Shown here: one piece after another, positions 38,301 to 49,245 of the stretch
Position numbering within the stretch: position 1 is the first letter of the stretch
Layout of the letters: every line of letters begins with the position of its first letter
Source: Rhynchopus euleeides
Taxonomy: Eukaryota; Euglenozoa; Diplonemea; Diplonemida; Diplonemidae
Assembly (NCBI GenBank): GCA_963210315.1
Contig: OY723319.1
Coordinates: forward strand, 1,550,001-1,614,000
DNA length: 64,000 nt
Direction of reading: 5' to 3'
Program-made: the position numbers and the translations under genes
Notes under the pieces: generated by a model
Told to the model about the DNA's origin: nothing
Database searches by the model: none
Seen by the model: the letters and a program-made list of their open reading frames with translations, nothing else

Positions 38301-41300
38301 CCCCCAGGCGGTGGAGTGGGGGAGTGGAAGCGTGCATCTCGACTCGGCATACAACCCATATCCTCTCCCGAAGTCCGCCGGAGTTGCTTACTCCTTCGGA
38401 GGGGTTGATGCGAGGGTGTCACGACCCCGCCCTTCTCAGCTCAACCAGGCGGTGGTTGATGGGTCTGCCTTAATAACCCTGAAATACGCTTCCCCATCCT
38501 CCCGTGCCCCCGTCAGACAGGCGGGGTTTAAGCTCTGCGCCTCCGAATGGAACCCCGACACCCAATCCGAGGAATCTGACACGTCTCTCTGCACCCCGGA
38601 GATCCGCCTCTGGGTAAAGCCCTCGTTGGTCGCGCCCAAAGTGGTGATCTGGGAATCCCCTGAGCCGGGCACCTTCACCGTGGGGGCTGGGGAGTCCTGT
38701 GGGGGAGGGGAGGTCGAGTTGTCTGCCCTGGCGTATTACACCCTGTCGAGTGCGGAGGGGGGCCTGCTTCGGTTTATCCACTACGAAACCCCTGTGGTGC
38801 ACACGCTGTCCGTCGGGGGTGGTCAGCTGATTTCCGAGGAGGGGTCGCCCCTGCAGCTCGCCGAGCTGCAGAGGTCCAACGGGGTGCCCCCCGATGCGAA
38901 CATCTCCCACTCGGTGGGTTTCGACAAGCTCCGTGCCAAATTTGAGTTCTTCGGGAGGGACCCCACCGCCGCAAACGTCTCACTCTCCCTCGCGACCCGA
39001 GGCGAGCAGGCAGGGGGCCAGGCATACCCCGGGCTGTCCACCCCTGAGGTCTACCGCTGGTCGCGCGGGGAGCCCTCCTTTGGGGTGTGGGAGCTGAGCC
39101 CCAACGTCACGCTGGACAACGAATGCCCTGTGAAGCGTCTGCTGGAGACATCCTCTCACAACTACAGAATTTTCTCGGAGTCGCGTGTCCCCGGGGAGGG
39201 GTGGTCGTACAGCGCGGGGTTTGCCGCGGGCACCCCGGCGCCGATCCAGGCGGTCGTCAGGACACCCTCCGGGGGTGTTGCGCACTCCTTCGCCCCAACC
39301 CTGATGCGGGTCACCAAATCCGGGTGGGAGGGGTGCAACGACGGGGGGGATTTGCGTGTCCTCAACCTGGCCCCATCACACCCCGACGAACGGCACACCC
39401 TCCGAGGGGGATCGATCCCCGGGAGCTTCGTCGAAGCCGGGCCCCCTGGCTCCGCGACACGCTCCTCCGGGATTGCAGAGGTCCGCCGAGGTGTCGCGAC
39501 AGCCTGGGTCTCCTTCTCCGCCCTCTGCGAGTCCTGCACCCTCCTCCTGGAGCTGTGCTACCCCGGCGCCACCCCCGCCGCATGCCTCGACCGGGTCTCT
39601 GCGGAGTCCAACCCCGGGTGGGACACCGCCTCGGCAGACTCCCCGGTCCTCCCCGGTAGAACCCTCCTCACCAAGCCCTTCTCTGTCCTCCCTGCAGAGG
39701 CCTCCTCCGTGACCATCACCAACCAGACCCTCCCCAGCGCTGTGTGGGGGGGGCAGGGCACTGCCTCGTCTCCATCACCCATCCTCGTTGGAGATGTGTT
39801 TGAGATCACCCTCAACGATGCCCCCGATCCGCGTTCAAAGGGGTGGGTGACAGGCGGGCCTCCCCCCTCCTCCTGGACACGCCGTGTCTCTGTGAAATCC
39901 CGTTGGGTCGGAGCGGGGTCCAGGAGTGGCGTCTCCAGCGGTGTCTCCGCATCCCCATTGGAGGCTGCCGCAGCAGCGAAGTATGGAAATGGCGGGTTTC
40001 TCAAAGCCCTTCAGGGGGTGGATGTAGGGGGTGTCCCGCTTTCTCGGAGGGCTCCCGGCCCCTGCGGTGCGGCTGTCGCAGAGGAGGACTTCCGCACCGC
40101 ACCCCACGGGGCGGATGAGCTCCTCCTCTGGGGCCCGGGCAGGGCAGGCCCGCAGCCTCCAAACCTCCTCCCTTCGAAGTTCACCTTCACGAGGCCCTGC
40201 TCTGCCTGTGAGGTGTGGGTTGAGTACGAGCTGACTCCCCCCCCGGAGCTGCCACACCTCCACATCCGCAGAGGGGCTTTTCCTCTGCGGGCATATCTGC
40301 CACTCCCGGAGGGTGGAGACGGAGGAGGAGGTGGTGGTGGTGGTGGTGGCGTGGGGATGCCTTTTGTCAGCCCTCCCTTCTTCACCCAGCGGAGGCATGC
40401 CCCGGGGGGCGCCCCTGCGGTGTTCCGCGCCGCGACGTGTGGGGTGGCGTGGGGGCTGGCGGGGCGGCCCCCGGTTGCGGTGAGGCGGAGGAAGCCGTTC
40501 TCCATCACCGCGGTGCACGTCGACTCCAACGGGATCCCGTCGTGGGGGTTTCCCTATTCGGCGGTGTTTGAGGAGGCGAGCAGGAGAGAGCAGCAGTCGT
40601 CCATCGTGGCCAACCCGCAGCTCCGCAGCTTCTTCCCCTCCGCAGCTGCCGAGTCACTCGGCATCCCCGGCGCGCAGCAGCTCCCCGGCTTCCGCCAGCC
40701 CCCTGCCGGGGCGGCGGTGGGGCAGGCCGTGCCACCATCAGGAGCAGCAGCGTCAGCCCCGCTCGCCCCTGGGTGGGGGGGCAGTGCTGCGTCGCTCCGG
40801 CTGGAGCCCTCCGTTGTCTTCTCAGAGTTTGCAGGGGAGGGGAACGGGGCAGGAGGCGTCCCGGTGGTGACCTCGCCGACCCTGCGGAGCTGGGGGGAGT
40901 GGGGTGGGGTGGAGGAGGCGGAGGGGTTTGAGGTTCCGAGCTCCGGGGGGTCTGCGACGGTGCGGATGTACCTCCGGAGGGCGTGCTATAGGTGTGGGGC
41001 GAGGTTTGCCGGGGTGGTGCACCGGCTGACATCCCTGACGGATCCGTCGCAGATTGTCGCGGTTCCGAAATACCACGACAGCGATTTTCAGCAGATTCTG
41101 GAGAACCCCCTCCAGGTCGCAAGGTGGAAGTTCGAAATATACACGGCAGACGACCTGGGCGATCGAGCCTACACCGTTGCAGGCCCGACACCTCCAGAGA
41201 TGCAACCCGCCTATTCCTCCTCAAGGAGTGGCGGCGGGACCCGCGTCGCAACAGGGCTTTCGGTGCAGGTCAGGCAGGAGCGTAGCATATCAGCTGTACT

Positions 41301-44300
41301 CTCTGACCCGGCCTTCTCCCTGTCCTCCCTCAAGACGGGGTCTGCTTCTGTGAGGCTGACCAACGGGACTTTGATGCACAACGGGATACCCGCCTCCATG
41401 CTGGATGGGGGTCTCAAAAGCGGGTCCATCGGCACCACCACCGTCGAGATCTCCGGGGGGACTCCGGCGGTGCAGCTCGACCTGCAGTTCACCGTAGCTT
41501 CTCCGGGAGCAACGGGTCTCCCCACCAACTTCTTCGGGTCGGGGAAGCCACCCAGCGTCGACCTGACGGTGCACGCCACCCGGATGGCCCTGACCCCCCT
41601 GGGTTCAAACCTCGCCGGGTTTGCCCCCTGCACCCAATCAGGGATGACAGTCGCCCCAGCTTACTGCCTGTTCAACGCGGTGCTGATGGGGAGGTCCCCC
41701 GGGGACACGGCAGGCTCGGAGTGGTTCCTCTCAAACCAGCTGACGTATGAATCCTCCGCAGCGGATGTGACCTGCGGGTCCTGCGGCAGGGCTGAGGTGT
41801 CGCCGGAGGGGTTTTTCCTCGGGGGGATCTCGACCCACTCCCTGAGGCTTCTGGAGTTCACAGGGGAGGGTGCGGGGTGTGAATGCACCGTGAGGGTGCA
41901 GCCCCCTCCCCGACTCCTGGGGCTCGGCGCGAAGAACCAGACGTTCACCGTGGCGTTCCACGCGGTTTCCGTGACGCAGTGGAGGTGGGCCTCAACCGAA
42001 ACCTTCTCCGTTGCACCGCAGAGCAGCACCGCATCCTTCGCAACAGGCCATGCTGTTAACAACCGGAGTGTCCATCTTAGATTTGTCGGTACCGACCCCT
42101 CCGGCGAACTCACCCACTTCAGCGAGGTTCTGTGGCCTGGGGTTGTCACTCCTCCTCCTCCTCCCCCACCCCCTCAGGGTGCCGGGGGTGGTGGTGGAGG
42201 CGGAGGCGGAGGAGGCGGAAACATCCCGAAGAGTGAGGATCCTCAGGAAGTTTCGCTCATCGTGTCATCCTCCGCGATGTCGCCCCCGGGGTGTTTTGCC
42301 TGCGACTTCGAGGTGCTTTCGGGGAGGGACATGGCCTGCAAGGGGTTCTTCAGACACCCCGGGGATGTGGTTGTCCCGGGGCATTTCAGGCACCCCGGGC
42401 TGTGCGTCATCGCCGCATCCGGCTTCACCGGGTTCCCCATCCAAACAGGATCCCTCGTCTCGCCCTCCCTTGGGCTACGGGCGGACGTCGCATCCCCGGA
42501 GGCAATCCGCCTCCACCGCGACCCCAGCACCCCGTCGCTGCACTCCCTCACCAACTTCCACGGGCTGTCGGGAGTGACCTCCAAAGGGCACCCCGCAGGC
42601 GTTGTGGGGAAGGGTGTCACCCTGAGGCTAACCATCGAAGACTCGAGGGGAAACGCTGTCATGGGTGACAACCACATGCTTTTCAAAATCGTCGGGTTCC
42701 GCAGGGGGGCCGCGGGAGGAGGAGGAGGAGCTGAATCGGGCGCCGCCGAACCCTCTGCCGGGTTCTCTCCTCCGGGGCAGCAGACACCCACCACCGGGGG
42801 GGGCAGCTTGGAGGGGCAGGGCGGGACGCCCCCCTTTGCAGATCTCGAGAAACCCCATTTCTTCCCCGCCTCCAGGGCCCCGCCGGAGGGGGAGGACCCG
42901 CCGGAATACCTAAGGAGGGGTGTCGGTGCTGGGGGGTTTTCCGAAGATTCGGTGGAGTGGGTGCTCCCCGCGGTGGTTGCGGAGGGAGGGGAAGCGCGGA
43001 TCCACATCGACCCCGGCAAGACGACCCGGGATGAGGCGCTGTGCGGCGGGGCGGGGCTCCCCGAGGAGGTTCCGGGGAGGTGTGACCACAACCCGTGGTT
43101 TTTCAACATCACGGCCTACGCCCCTGTTGTCCGCGGGGCTGGGGGTGACTCCCCAGAGTACACCCCCTTCGCATCCCAGGCATTCCTCGGGCCCCTCCGG
43201 TTTGTCCGCCAGGCAGACCACCTCTCCGTGGTCCTGGCTGACACAAAGATACCCTGCGCAGACAGCGCCTTCTTCTTCTACCCGCCTTGCCCTCCACTCC
43301 CGGAGAAGCCGACAGAGCAGGAGTCCCTCCTCCACTACGGCGCCACCCACGGCTACACCCCTTTGCCTGGGTCTGTGAGGTATCCCAAAGGGGGCGACGG
43401 CCTCCATGAGTGGGAGGCAATCCACAGCCTAAAGGGGTACCGTCTCACGTGGGAGGGGTACCGCATGGGCCCGCACCCGGCTCGGATGGGGTTTGGGTTT
43501 GAAATGACGATGCAGGTGCTGGCGTTTGATGCGAGTGGGGCGCATGTGACGCATCCGGAGGATGTGGGGAGTCACGCGAGGCTGATGTTCAGCCCGTATG
43601 CCACGCCGTGTCAGAATGTGGATCGTGCGGCGGGGGCGGGCCTTGCCTCGACCTGCATCGACAGGGGTGACCCGGAGGGGTGCGACCCCACCGCAACCCT
43701 CGCGACCTCCCCGGTGTGCGACCCAGAGGAGTCGTCCGGATGGCAGCTGCCAGAGGGCTTCGCCGTGGATATGGTGGCAGGTTTTGCCGAGATCCCGCGT
43801 GCGCGTTATGGCGCGAGCTGGGCGGCATCGCCTGGGGTGACCCGGTTTGCCCTGACGAGCACCGACATGGGGCCGGCGGCGGGGTCCGGGCTGGGCGAGC
43901 TGCCGCCGCGGCTGCGTGGGCCTGCTGCAGGGGGTGGTGGGGTGTCGTTCCCCTTCGAGTTGGACATGCAGGTCACCACGGGGGTGAGGATGCTGCTGGA
44001 TGGGGGCAACTGCAGCTTCGCGTCTCCGGGGAATCTGAGGTATGCGTGGTGGTGGTGGTGGTGGAACAAAGGACGCAACAACCACCAGGGGTGTAAAACC
44101 TGATGAAGGTGGTGTTGTGTCTGCCAGTGAGGGGTGCTCTGCCTCTCTCTCCGCTGCAAATTCCCAACGTAAAACTCAGATGGTGGCGGTGGTGGTTGTT
44201 GTTGCGTCTTTGGTTGGGTGTTTTTGGTGTTTTTGTCGTTGCCAGCTGGGAGGGGGGGGGGGGGGCGGGAGGGAGAGGGTGTGTGTTGGGCCCAACCCGC

Positions 44301-46168
44301 TCTTCATCTTTAGTGGCTTAACTTGACGTGGTGATGCCGTGCACACCCCCCCCCCCTCCCCCGTCACATCCACAGCTGTGCGGGCGCCATGAAGGGTGCC
44401 ATGGTCAACGAACCTCTCGAGCTGTACGTTGCGCTTGTGGACTGGAAGCAGCACGTGGTCATCAGCGACACAGGCGCGGAGGTGTCGGTGACGGGGACCT
44501 GCCTCGACGAGGGCAACACGCAGGCCTTCTTCGTGCTGCTGCGGAACGGGACGCGCGACTTCGCCAACCCTGGGGTTTACAGCGTGGGCAGCGGCATGGC
44601 ACGGCTGCACTCCTTCGCGGTGACCGCGCCCTGCCACCGCATGCAGCTCACCTTCGCATGCACCAGCGGGCCCCTGGACCTGCTGCGGAACTGCGACAAC
44701 GTGCGGTCCACAGGCATCTTCTCTGTGCAGGCCCCGCCAGACGCGCCGCCGCCGCAGCCCGCGCAGGACAAGATAGTGATCGAGGGGCTGTCGCTGGGCA
44801 GCGGGTTCGCCTCCCGTGACAAGGCGCGCGAGTTCATCTCAGGCATCGACACGCAGGCGGCTGCGGCGCAGATGAAGCGACTCCTGCAGAAGACGATGCA
44901 GGTGTGCGCCCTCTCATCCCCCGCCCCCACGCACCCTCTCTCAATCCTTAGTTTTTTCCGCACTCCGTCCGACACCCTGTGATTATCATTTCAGGACATG
45001 TGTGTGCAGAAGCGTCAACCAACGCATCAACAAACAACATACGAGAGCGGTTGCTGCTGAATGGTGAAGTGACTTTCCATTTTTGTCTCCAGGTGAACGG
45101 AGAGCATCCTTGTGCTTCCTTCGACTTCTATTTCAACCCCCCACCCCACCCCACCCCACCACAAACTTGTTTGAGCACCGTAGGTGCGTAGGGGGGAGTC
45201 GTGAGGTCGAGGAAGGACGGGCGATCTGACCTGTCGTGTTTTTCTTTTTACTACCACTTGCAATACGCAAGGTTGGAAGGGGGGCTGAGGGGAAACACCG
45301 CACAACTCACAGCAGGATTTGTGTCTCTTTGTTCCCCGCTCCAGCCCCTCCGCACGCGAACTGATACTACAAGCAGACCTGGATGAACTGACCTCCCCCT
45401 CCCCCTATCTCCTTTGTATCCTCTGACCGAGCAAGACTCCCCCCCACCCCACCCCACCCCACCCCACCCCACCCCACCCCACCCCACCCCACCCCACCCC
45501 ACCCCACCCCACCCCACCCCCTTCCTGCCACACCTGCACCACTGCTGCAGGTCGTGAGTGCCGTGACCCTCTCCCTGCTGTGCATGCCGAGCCACGGCGG
45601 CACCCTGACGCAAGCCGACAAGGGGGATGCGGCTGTCTGCATCGACGTGGCCCCCGCCCCCGCCCCCACCCCTGCTGCCGCTGCCTCCCGCCTTGCGGAG
45701 GCGGCGCAGTCCACCCAGATCTCCGTGCTGTCGGTCTGGGTTCTGGAGACGGCTGTGGCTGTGGACACCGCGTCCCTCTCGGCATCCGTCGCTTCCGCCG
45801 TGGCGGGCGACCTGGCCTCGCCCACCTCCGTGCTGCGGAGTGGGGCGGCTGGCGCCGCCTTCGCCTCTGCCGACGCGTCTGTGATGGTGGTCGGATCGCC
45901 CACCACCCCCATGCCGGGAACGCCTGTGCCGACGACGGGCGCCCCGCCCCCGACACCCATCCCTCCGATCACACCGCTGCCGACCCCCGTGCCGACTGTC
46001 AAGCAGACACCGGCGCCAGCGCAGGTGCCAGCCACACCGGCGCCTCTGGGGGTGACTCGCTCGCCCTTGCGTGACGTGCCTGTTATACCCGATCCTGCGG
46101 CAACCCTGCACCCCAGCCTGCTGGCAGCGCTTGGCGCGGCACTCCTGTGCGTGGTGGGCATGCTGTAG
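29323..46168 (+). CDS. Giant secreted or surface protein of about 5,286 aa, three exons (29323-44039, 44376-44901, 45551-46168)
   Basis: Exon 1 alone is an unbroken 14,717-bp frame. Splicing CTGAG^GTATGC to CCACAG^CTGTGC, and ATGCAG^GTGTGC to CTGCAG^GTCGTG, joins three frames exactly and totals 15,861 nt. The protein starts with a signal peptide (residues 1-30) and a Ser/Thr stalk (35-165) containing a perfect 23-residue repeat. The N-terminal third repeats a module ending PGxYxVCYR-like (eight cases). The C-terminal half repeats a module starting with CxxC (six cases). Gly and Pro homopolymers occur near 40330 and 42150-42220. Exon 3 encodes a Pro/Thr stalk and ends in a hydrophobic tail (LLAALGAALLCVVGML), which fits a GPI-anchor signal. 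It is probably a very long extracellular adhesin or coat protein. I recognise no named family. Confidence 0.85.
29511..29648 (+). repeat. Perfect tandem duplication of a 69-bp coding unit
   Basis: Units 29511-29579 and 29580-29648 encode the Ser/Thr-rich ATASTLTLSETLTHSVTDTA twice. It lies in the mucin-like stalk of the giant protein and suggests length variation by slippage or unequal crossing-over. Confidence 0.9.
44040..44375 (+). other. Intron 1 of the giant gene (336 bp)
   Basis: The donor GTATGC follows CTGAG. The acceptor CCACAG at 44370-44375 follows a pyrimidine run (CACCCCCCCCCCTCCCCCG). Phase is 2/1 and splicing gives an AGC (Ser) codon across the junction. G/T-rich strings (TGGTGG) and a poly-G run fill the middle. 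The length is divisible by three, but retention would meet the stop at 44101. Confidence 0.8.
44376..44901 (+). CDS. Exon 2 of the giant gene (residues 4906-5081)
   Basis: It continues the ectodomain with a beta-rich stretch (ELYVALVDWKQHVVISDTG) and cysteines, then a helical segment AAAAQMKRLLQKTMQ at the exon end. The junctions on both sides keep the frame. An internal ATG at 44389 could mislead gene finders into calling a separate small gene here. Confidence 0.8.
44998..45150 (+). repeat. Dispersed repeat R1 inside an intron
   Basis: Head CAGAAGCGTCAACC, AACGCATCAACAAACAACAT and GAAGTGACTTTCC, then the tail AGCATCCTTGTGCTTCCTTC ending in a CCCCA-rich run. It is the best copy linking head and tail. 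Confidence 0.75.
45446..45520. repeat. (ACCCC)15 array
   Basis: A perfect pentanucleotide array; the complementary strand is (GGGGT)n and would form G-quadruplexes. It lies 30 bp upstream of the intron-2 acceptor. Confidence 0.98.
45551..46168 (+). CDS. Exon 3 of the giant gene (residues 5082-5286, stop TAG)
   Basis: It starts VVSAVTLSLLCMPSHGG, continues with an Ala-rich beta/alpha segment, and then a Pro/Thr stalk (TPVPTTGAPPPTPIPP). It closes with a 16-residue hydrophobic end and nothing after it. That ending is typical of GPI-anchored precursors, though a short C-terminal helix is an alternative. Confidence 0.78.
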   Translation, partial: VVSAVTLSLLCMPSHGGTLTQADKGDAAVCIDVAPAPAPTPAAAASRLAEAAQSTQISVLSVWVLETAVAVDTASLSASVASAVAGDLASPTSVLRSGAAGAAFASADASVMVVGSPTTPMPGTPVPTTGAPPPTPIPPITPLPTPVPTVKQTPAPAQVPATPAPLGVTRSPLRDVPVIPDPAATLHPSLLAALGAALLCVVGML

Positions 46169-48483
46169 GGCAGGGTGTAGGGGGTGTGCCTCAGCCTCCG
46201 CTGTCTGTTCATTATCGTGTGTTCCGGTATCTCGATGCTCCAGGCGTAGTGCGGCGGCCAGGCTGAGGCTGAGTGTTGCCGATGCTTTGGTTGAAAAAAA
46301 ATGTTGCGATTCGTTTGCCAGTGGGGGTATGGAAAAGTGGGTGAGAAAAAATGAGAAAAAATGCGGAAAAATCGGCCGAAATTTGCTGTTTTTCGCTAAA
46401 AAAAGAGTGTGGGGAGTTGGGTCCAGTTTAGCAAAGTGTGCTATTTTTTCGAAATTTGAAAAATTGGGTACACCGAAAGTCCCCAAACGAGTCTTCGACT
46501 TGGCCCGCAGAGTGATTTTTTTTGGTGAAAAAATGCCCCAAAAATTGTCGGCCAAAAGTTACTGTTGGAGACGGCACGAGTTCTCTACACAGGCTGGGTG
46601 GGCGCAACGTTGACGAACAACGACAAGCCGGAGGCTGCGACTGTGAAGAATACAACGAACGGCCCGGGTCCTCCTCTAGATGCCCAGGAACAACGTCCTT
46701 CCCACCGGTGTTACGCGGGGCGATACGGGGTGGGATAGTGCTGCTGCACGGATGCCAGTGTGCTCCTTGAGGGCCACTCCGAATCCCTGAACACCCCGCC
46801 TGCTTGTTGCTTGTTCCAGACCCAGAGTGGAATGCCTCGTCCCAGTCAACTCAAACACTGCTAGATTGACGAGGCCACCACCTCCTGGCACTGCCTGTAC
46901 GACAGGGACGGGTGACCTGCAGGTCGTCGTGAGCAGGACCATGGCAGCCCACTCGAACACCTGTGCGGGGTACCGCAACTCATCTTGCTGCAGGTGTGCA
47001 GCGGGTGCGAGTGCGCCCCGGCCGGGGGTGGCACCTACTCCTCCAGGTTTGCTGACCTCCCAGAGCGATGGATCAACAGCCACAGCCTTGCCCCGTCAGC
47101 CTGCCCACGCTCCGCCCCTGCCGACGGGGGGGGGAGCTCAATCCGCAGTTCCTCGTCGCATTCGCCGCCACGGACAGGAGAAATATGCACAGAGGAGAAG
47201 CGGGCGAGCTCATTAAACGGCGGAGTCCCCCGGTGTATCTGGATGCACCGCCCCTGCACATACGGACAGCAGGTGCTGGAAAAAGAGATCTGCATGTTTT
47301 TGACCTCCCCGCCATCACCTGAGTTGCACCTGTATTTCCAGATCAGCCGTGAAGCTTCATACAGTCATCATGCACTGCATCATATCAGACCCACCATCAG
47401 CCCCTCAGTTCAGACCATGCTTTGTCCAGAACTGCACCCTGTCCTTCAACACCAGAGAACCACTGATCATGGACCCATGTGGCGACAAAAACCTGATCGT
47501 AGCTCATAGCAAAGATGGGTACCACGATCAAGGTTCATCTGTTACCAGATGGACGTCTCCTGTTTCCAGGTCTAGGGTTACCGCGAGTGTAGCACAGATT
47601 TACCAAGGTGTACCAAGAGAGTATGCAGCTCTGTCCCAGCAGTTCCTCCTCCTTGGTTCCGACCCCCCACAGTTCTTCGATGACAGGCACAACAGAGGAA
47701 GAAGCAACACAACCAGATCCTTCGATCAGCCAGACCCAAGCAAAAGAGCGGGGGGGCCAGACCCTACCCGATGTGACGATAAATTGTCGCGCAAGTACAG
47801 GGAGGGACCAGAAGACCGATCGCCACAAACCCGTGACGGTGTGTTCAGGGGGGGGGTGCGGGGGGGACGGGGTCACAGTCATTGTCACCACGTGCACTTG
47901 ACGGACGGAAATATATGCAGATCAGAAACCGACTGAAGATAGCGGCCTGGACTCGGCGGCTGCACTCGGAAGACTCTCTCTCAGACGTGGGATGCGGGTC
48001 ACAGAAGTCAGGGCGTGGAGGCAGGGCTGTAAACCCGTCGGTCATGAAAGACGACGAAAATGTGTGGGAGGGAGGAGGCGAGCACAAAAGGGCGTCGGCT
48101 ACCGCACGCCCTTTGGCCGCAGCCGACGACCGACCGAACCGGCCCCCGGCCGGGAGGGAGGTGGGGGGGGGGGGGGGGGGCGGGGGGCGTGGGGGGCGGA
48201 GCCCCCCACATGGGGGGTCCGGGGGGCGAAGCCCCCCGGAAATTTTTTTTCGACATGTCGAAATTTCGGCCACCCTGGGTCAGTACCCTGGACCGGTACC
48301 CAGCTAGGCAGAAAAAAATCGCAAAAAAATCCGAAAATTTTCCGAAAAATGTGGGTGTGGCACCCCAGAGGGCCTGATTTTCGGTTTAGGCACGCGAAAA
48401 AAAAATTTTTTTTTGGCCAAAAAAATTTTTTTTCGACATGTCGAAATTTCGGAATTCCGTACCCCAGGGGGGTATGGAAACTG
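46169..48483. other. Low-GC region with decayed coding-like fragments and hairpin DNA
   Basis: No intact gene. 46290-46560 is A/T-rich with FEK-like low-complexity frames. From 46600 to 47900 several short + strand frames have protein-like, Cys-containing stretches (for example GGCDCEEYNERPGSSSRC, VCSGCECAPAGGGTYSS, MDPCGDKNLIVAHSKDGY, TLPDVTINCRAS). They lie in different frames separated by stops, as in a decayed or many-exon gene. 48168-48240 is poly-G and a GGGGGGCGGAGCCCCCC hairpin. A 30-bp AT-rich block containing TTTCGACATGTCGAAATTTC is repeated at 48241 and 48422. Confidence 0.5.
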
Positions 48484-48549
48484 GGTACACGGTGGACTCC
48501 AGCGGGGGTAGGGTAACCCTTTTCGGGAGTCTCAACTAGGGGGAGTCCA

Positions 48550-48567
48550 ACTCCCGCTAGCGGGAGT
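48550..48567. repeat. 18-bp perfect palindrome ACTCCCGCTAGCGGGAGT
   Basis: One of four perfect copies (also 49324-49341, 51404-51421 and 51426-51443), with degenerate copies between them. Clustering at element ends suggests transposase binding sites or cruciform-forming subterminal repeats. Confidence 0.9.
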
Positions 48568-48716
48568 CTGACTCCCCCTAGCGGGAGTCTTTTCACCTAT
48601 TTTCACACATTTTTCCCATGATACCTATGCAATGTGGCACTCGTCACTGAAGTACAGCCACACCAAACGAAACGGACGTTTCCACCCATCCCAGCTCGCA
48701 GACCTGATTCACAAAA

Positions 48717-49097
48717 ATGGGGAAGACGACAACGAAGCCGGCAGCGAAGCCGGCGGCAAAGTCGATTAAGAAGAAGAAGAGCGCAGAGAGTCCCGAGGCT
48801 GCGGAGGCGACGAACATTGTGCATGATTTTTGCACGGCCTTCCCTGTTAAAAAAGGGGGCAGTGTGCTGACACTGGGATCCATTAGAAGGCTCCTAGCAA
48901 CGGTGTTGAGCAAGGAGCTCCACCAGCACAGCACCCAGGTGGCCAACGCAATCATCGCCATGTCTTCCCTGACATGGATAAGTTCGCTGTCAGGGAAGTC
49001 GCAACGATGCGGAAGGAGGGCGCTCTCCGTCATATACAAGGTGGAGGCGAAGTATGGCAAGGTGCAGGATACAAACGTGTCGTCGGGGGCAGCCTGA
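48717..49097 (+). CDS. Small basic protein with H2B-like histone-fold C-terminal half (126 aa)
   Basis: The Lys/Ala-rich tail (residues 1-30, with KPAAK twice and KKKK) is histone-like. The segment around LTLGSIRRLLATVLSKELHQ then follows the order of H2B helices alpha3 and alphaC: T-L-G, a Leu-rich helix, then E-L-x-x-H. The region expected for helices alpha1 and alpha2 is shortened or missing, so it is not a normal H2B. Just downstream a different frame (from about 48959) reads HVFPDMDKFAVREVATMRKE, which looks coding, so a frameshift near 48955 is possible. It lies inside the transposon-like element rather than in a histone locus. It could be captured cargo, a decayed retrocopy or an element-specific DNA-binding protein. 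Confidence 0.4.
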   Translation: MGKTTTKPAAKPAAKSIKKKKSAESPEAAEATNIVHDFCTAFPVKKGGSVLTLGSIRRLLATVLSKELHQHSTQVANAIIAMSSLTWISSLSGKSQRCGRRALSVIYKVEAKYGKVQDTNVSSGAA

Positions 49098-49245
49098 AGC
49101 CGCGAATGATCGCGACACGGGCGAACGGCTTGGCACCGTGGGTCTGGATAGATGCTGGAGTTCGGCCGGGTGAAACCGGAAGTCGCAGCAAAATTTGCCC
49201 CCCCAGATTTCTTCCTCAAACCCACCCGTGGGCTGATCCGGCCTT

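Larger units (their letters stand above)
44902..45550 (+). other. Intron 2 of the giant gene (649 bp) with an R1 repeat and a CCCCA array
   Basis: The donor GTGTGC follows ATGCAG. The acceptor CTGCTGCAG ends at 45550. The intron contains a full R1 dispersed repeat (44998-45150) and a 15-unit ACCCC array (45446-45520) just upstream of the acceptor, which extends the polypyrimidine tract. Confidence 0.8.

Noticed and set aside
29433-43425. Many long minus-strand and out-of-frame open frames across the giant gene
   Set aside because: High GC makes stops rare; none has a signal, domain or consistent composition, and the + frame is continuous for 14.7 kb.
44389-44982. Independent small gene starting at the ATG at 44389
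   Set aside because: The frame is explained as exon 2 with matching phase on both sides, and its apparent 3' end is intron sequence.
45251-46555. Long minus-strand open frame with GWGGV repeats
   Set aside because: Its repeats are the translation of the (ACCCC)n microsatellite, and the rest is the complement of exon 3 of the giant gene.
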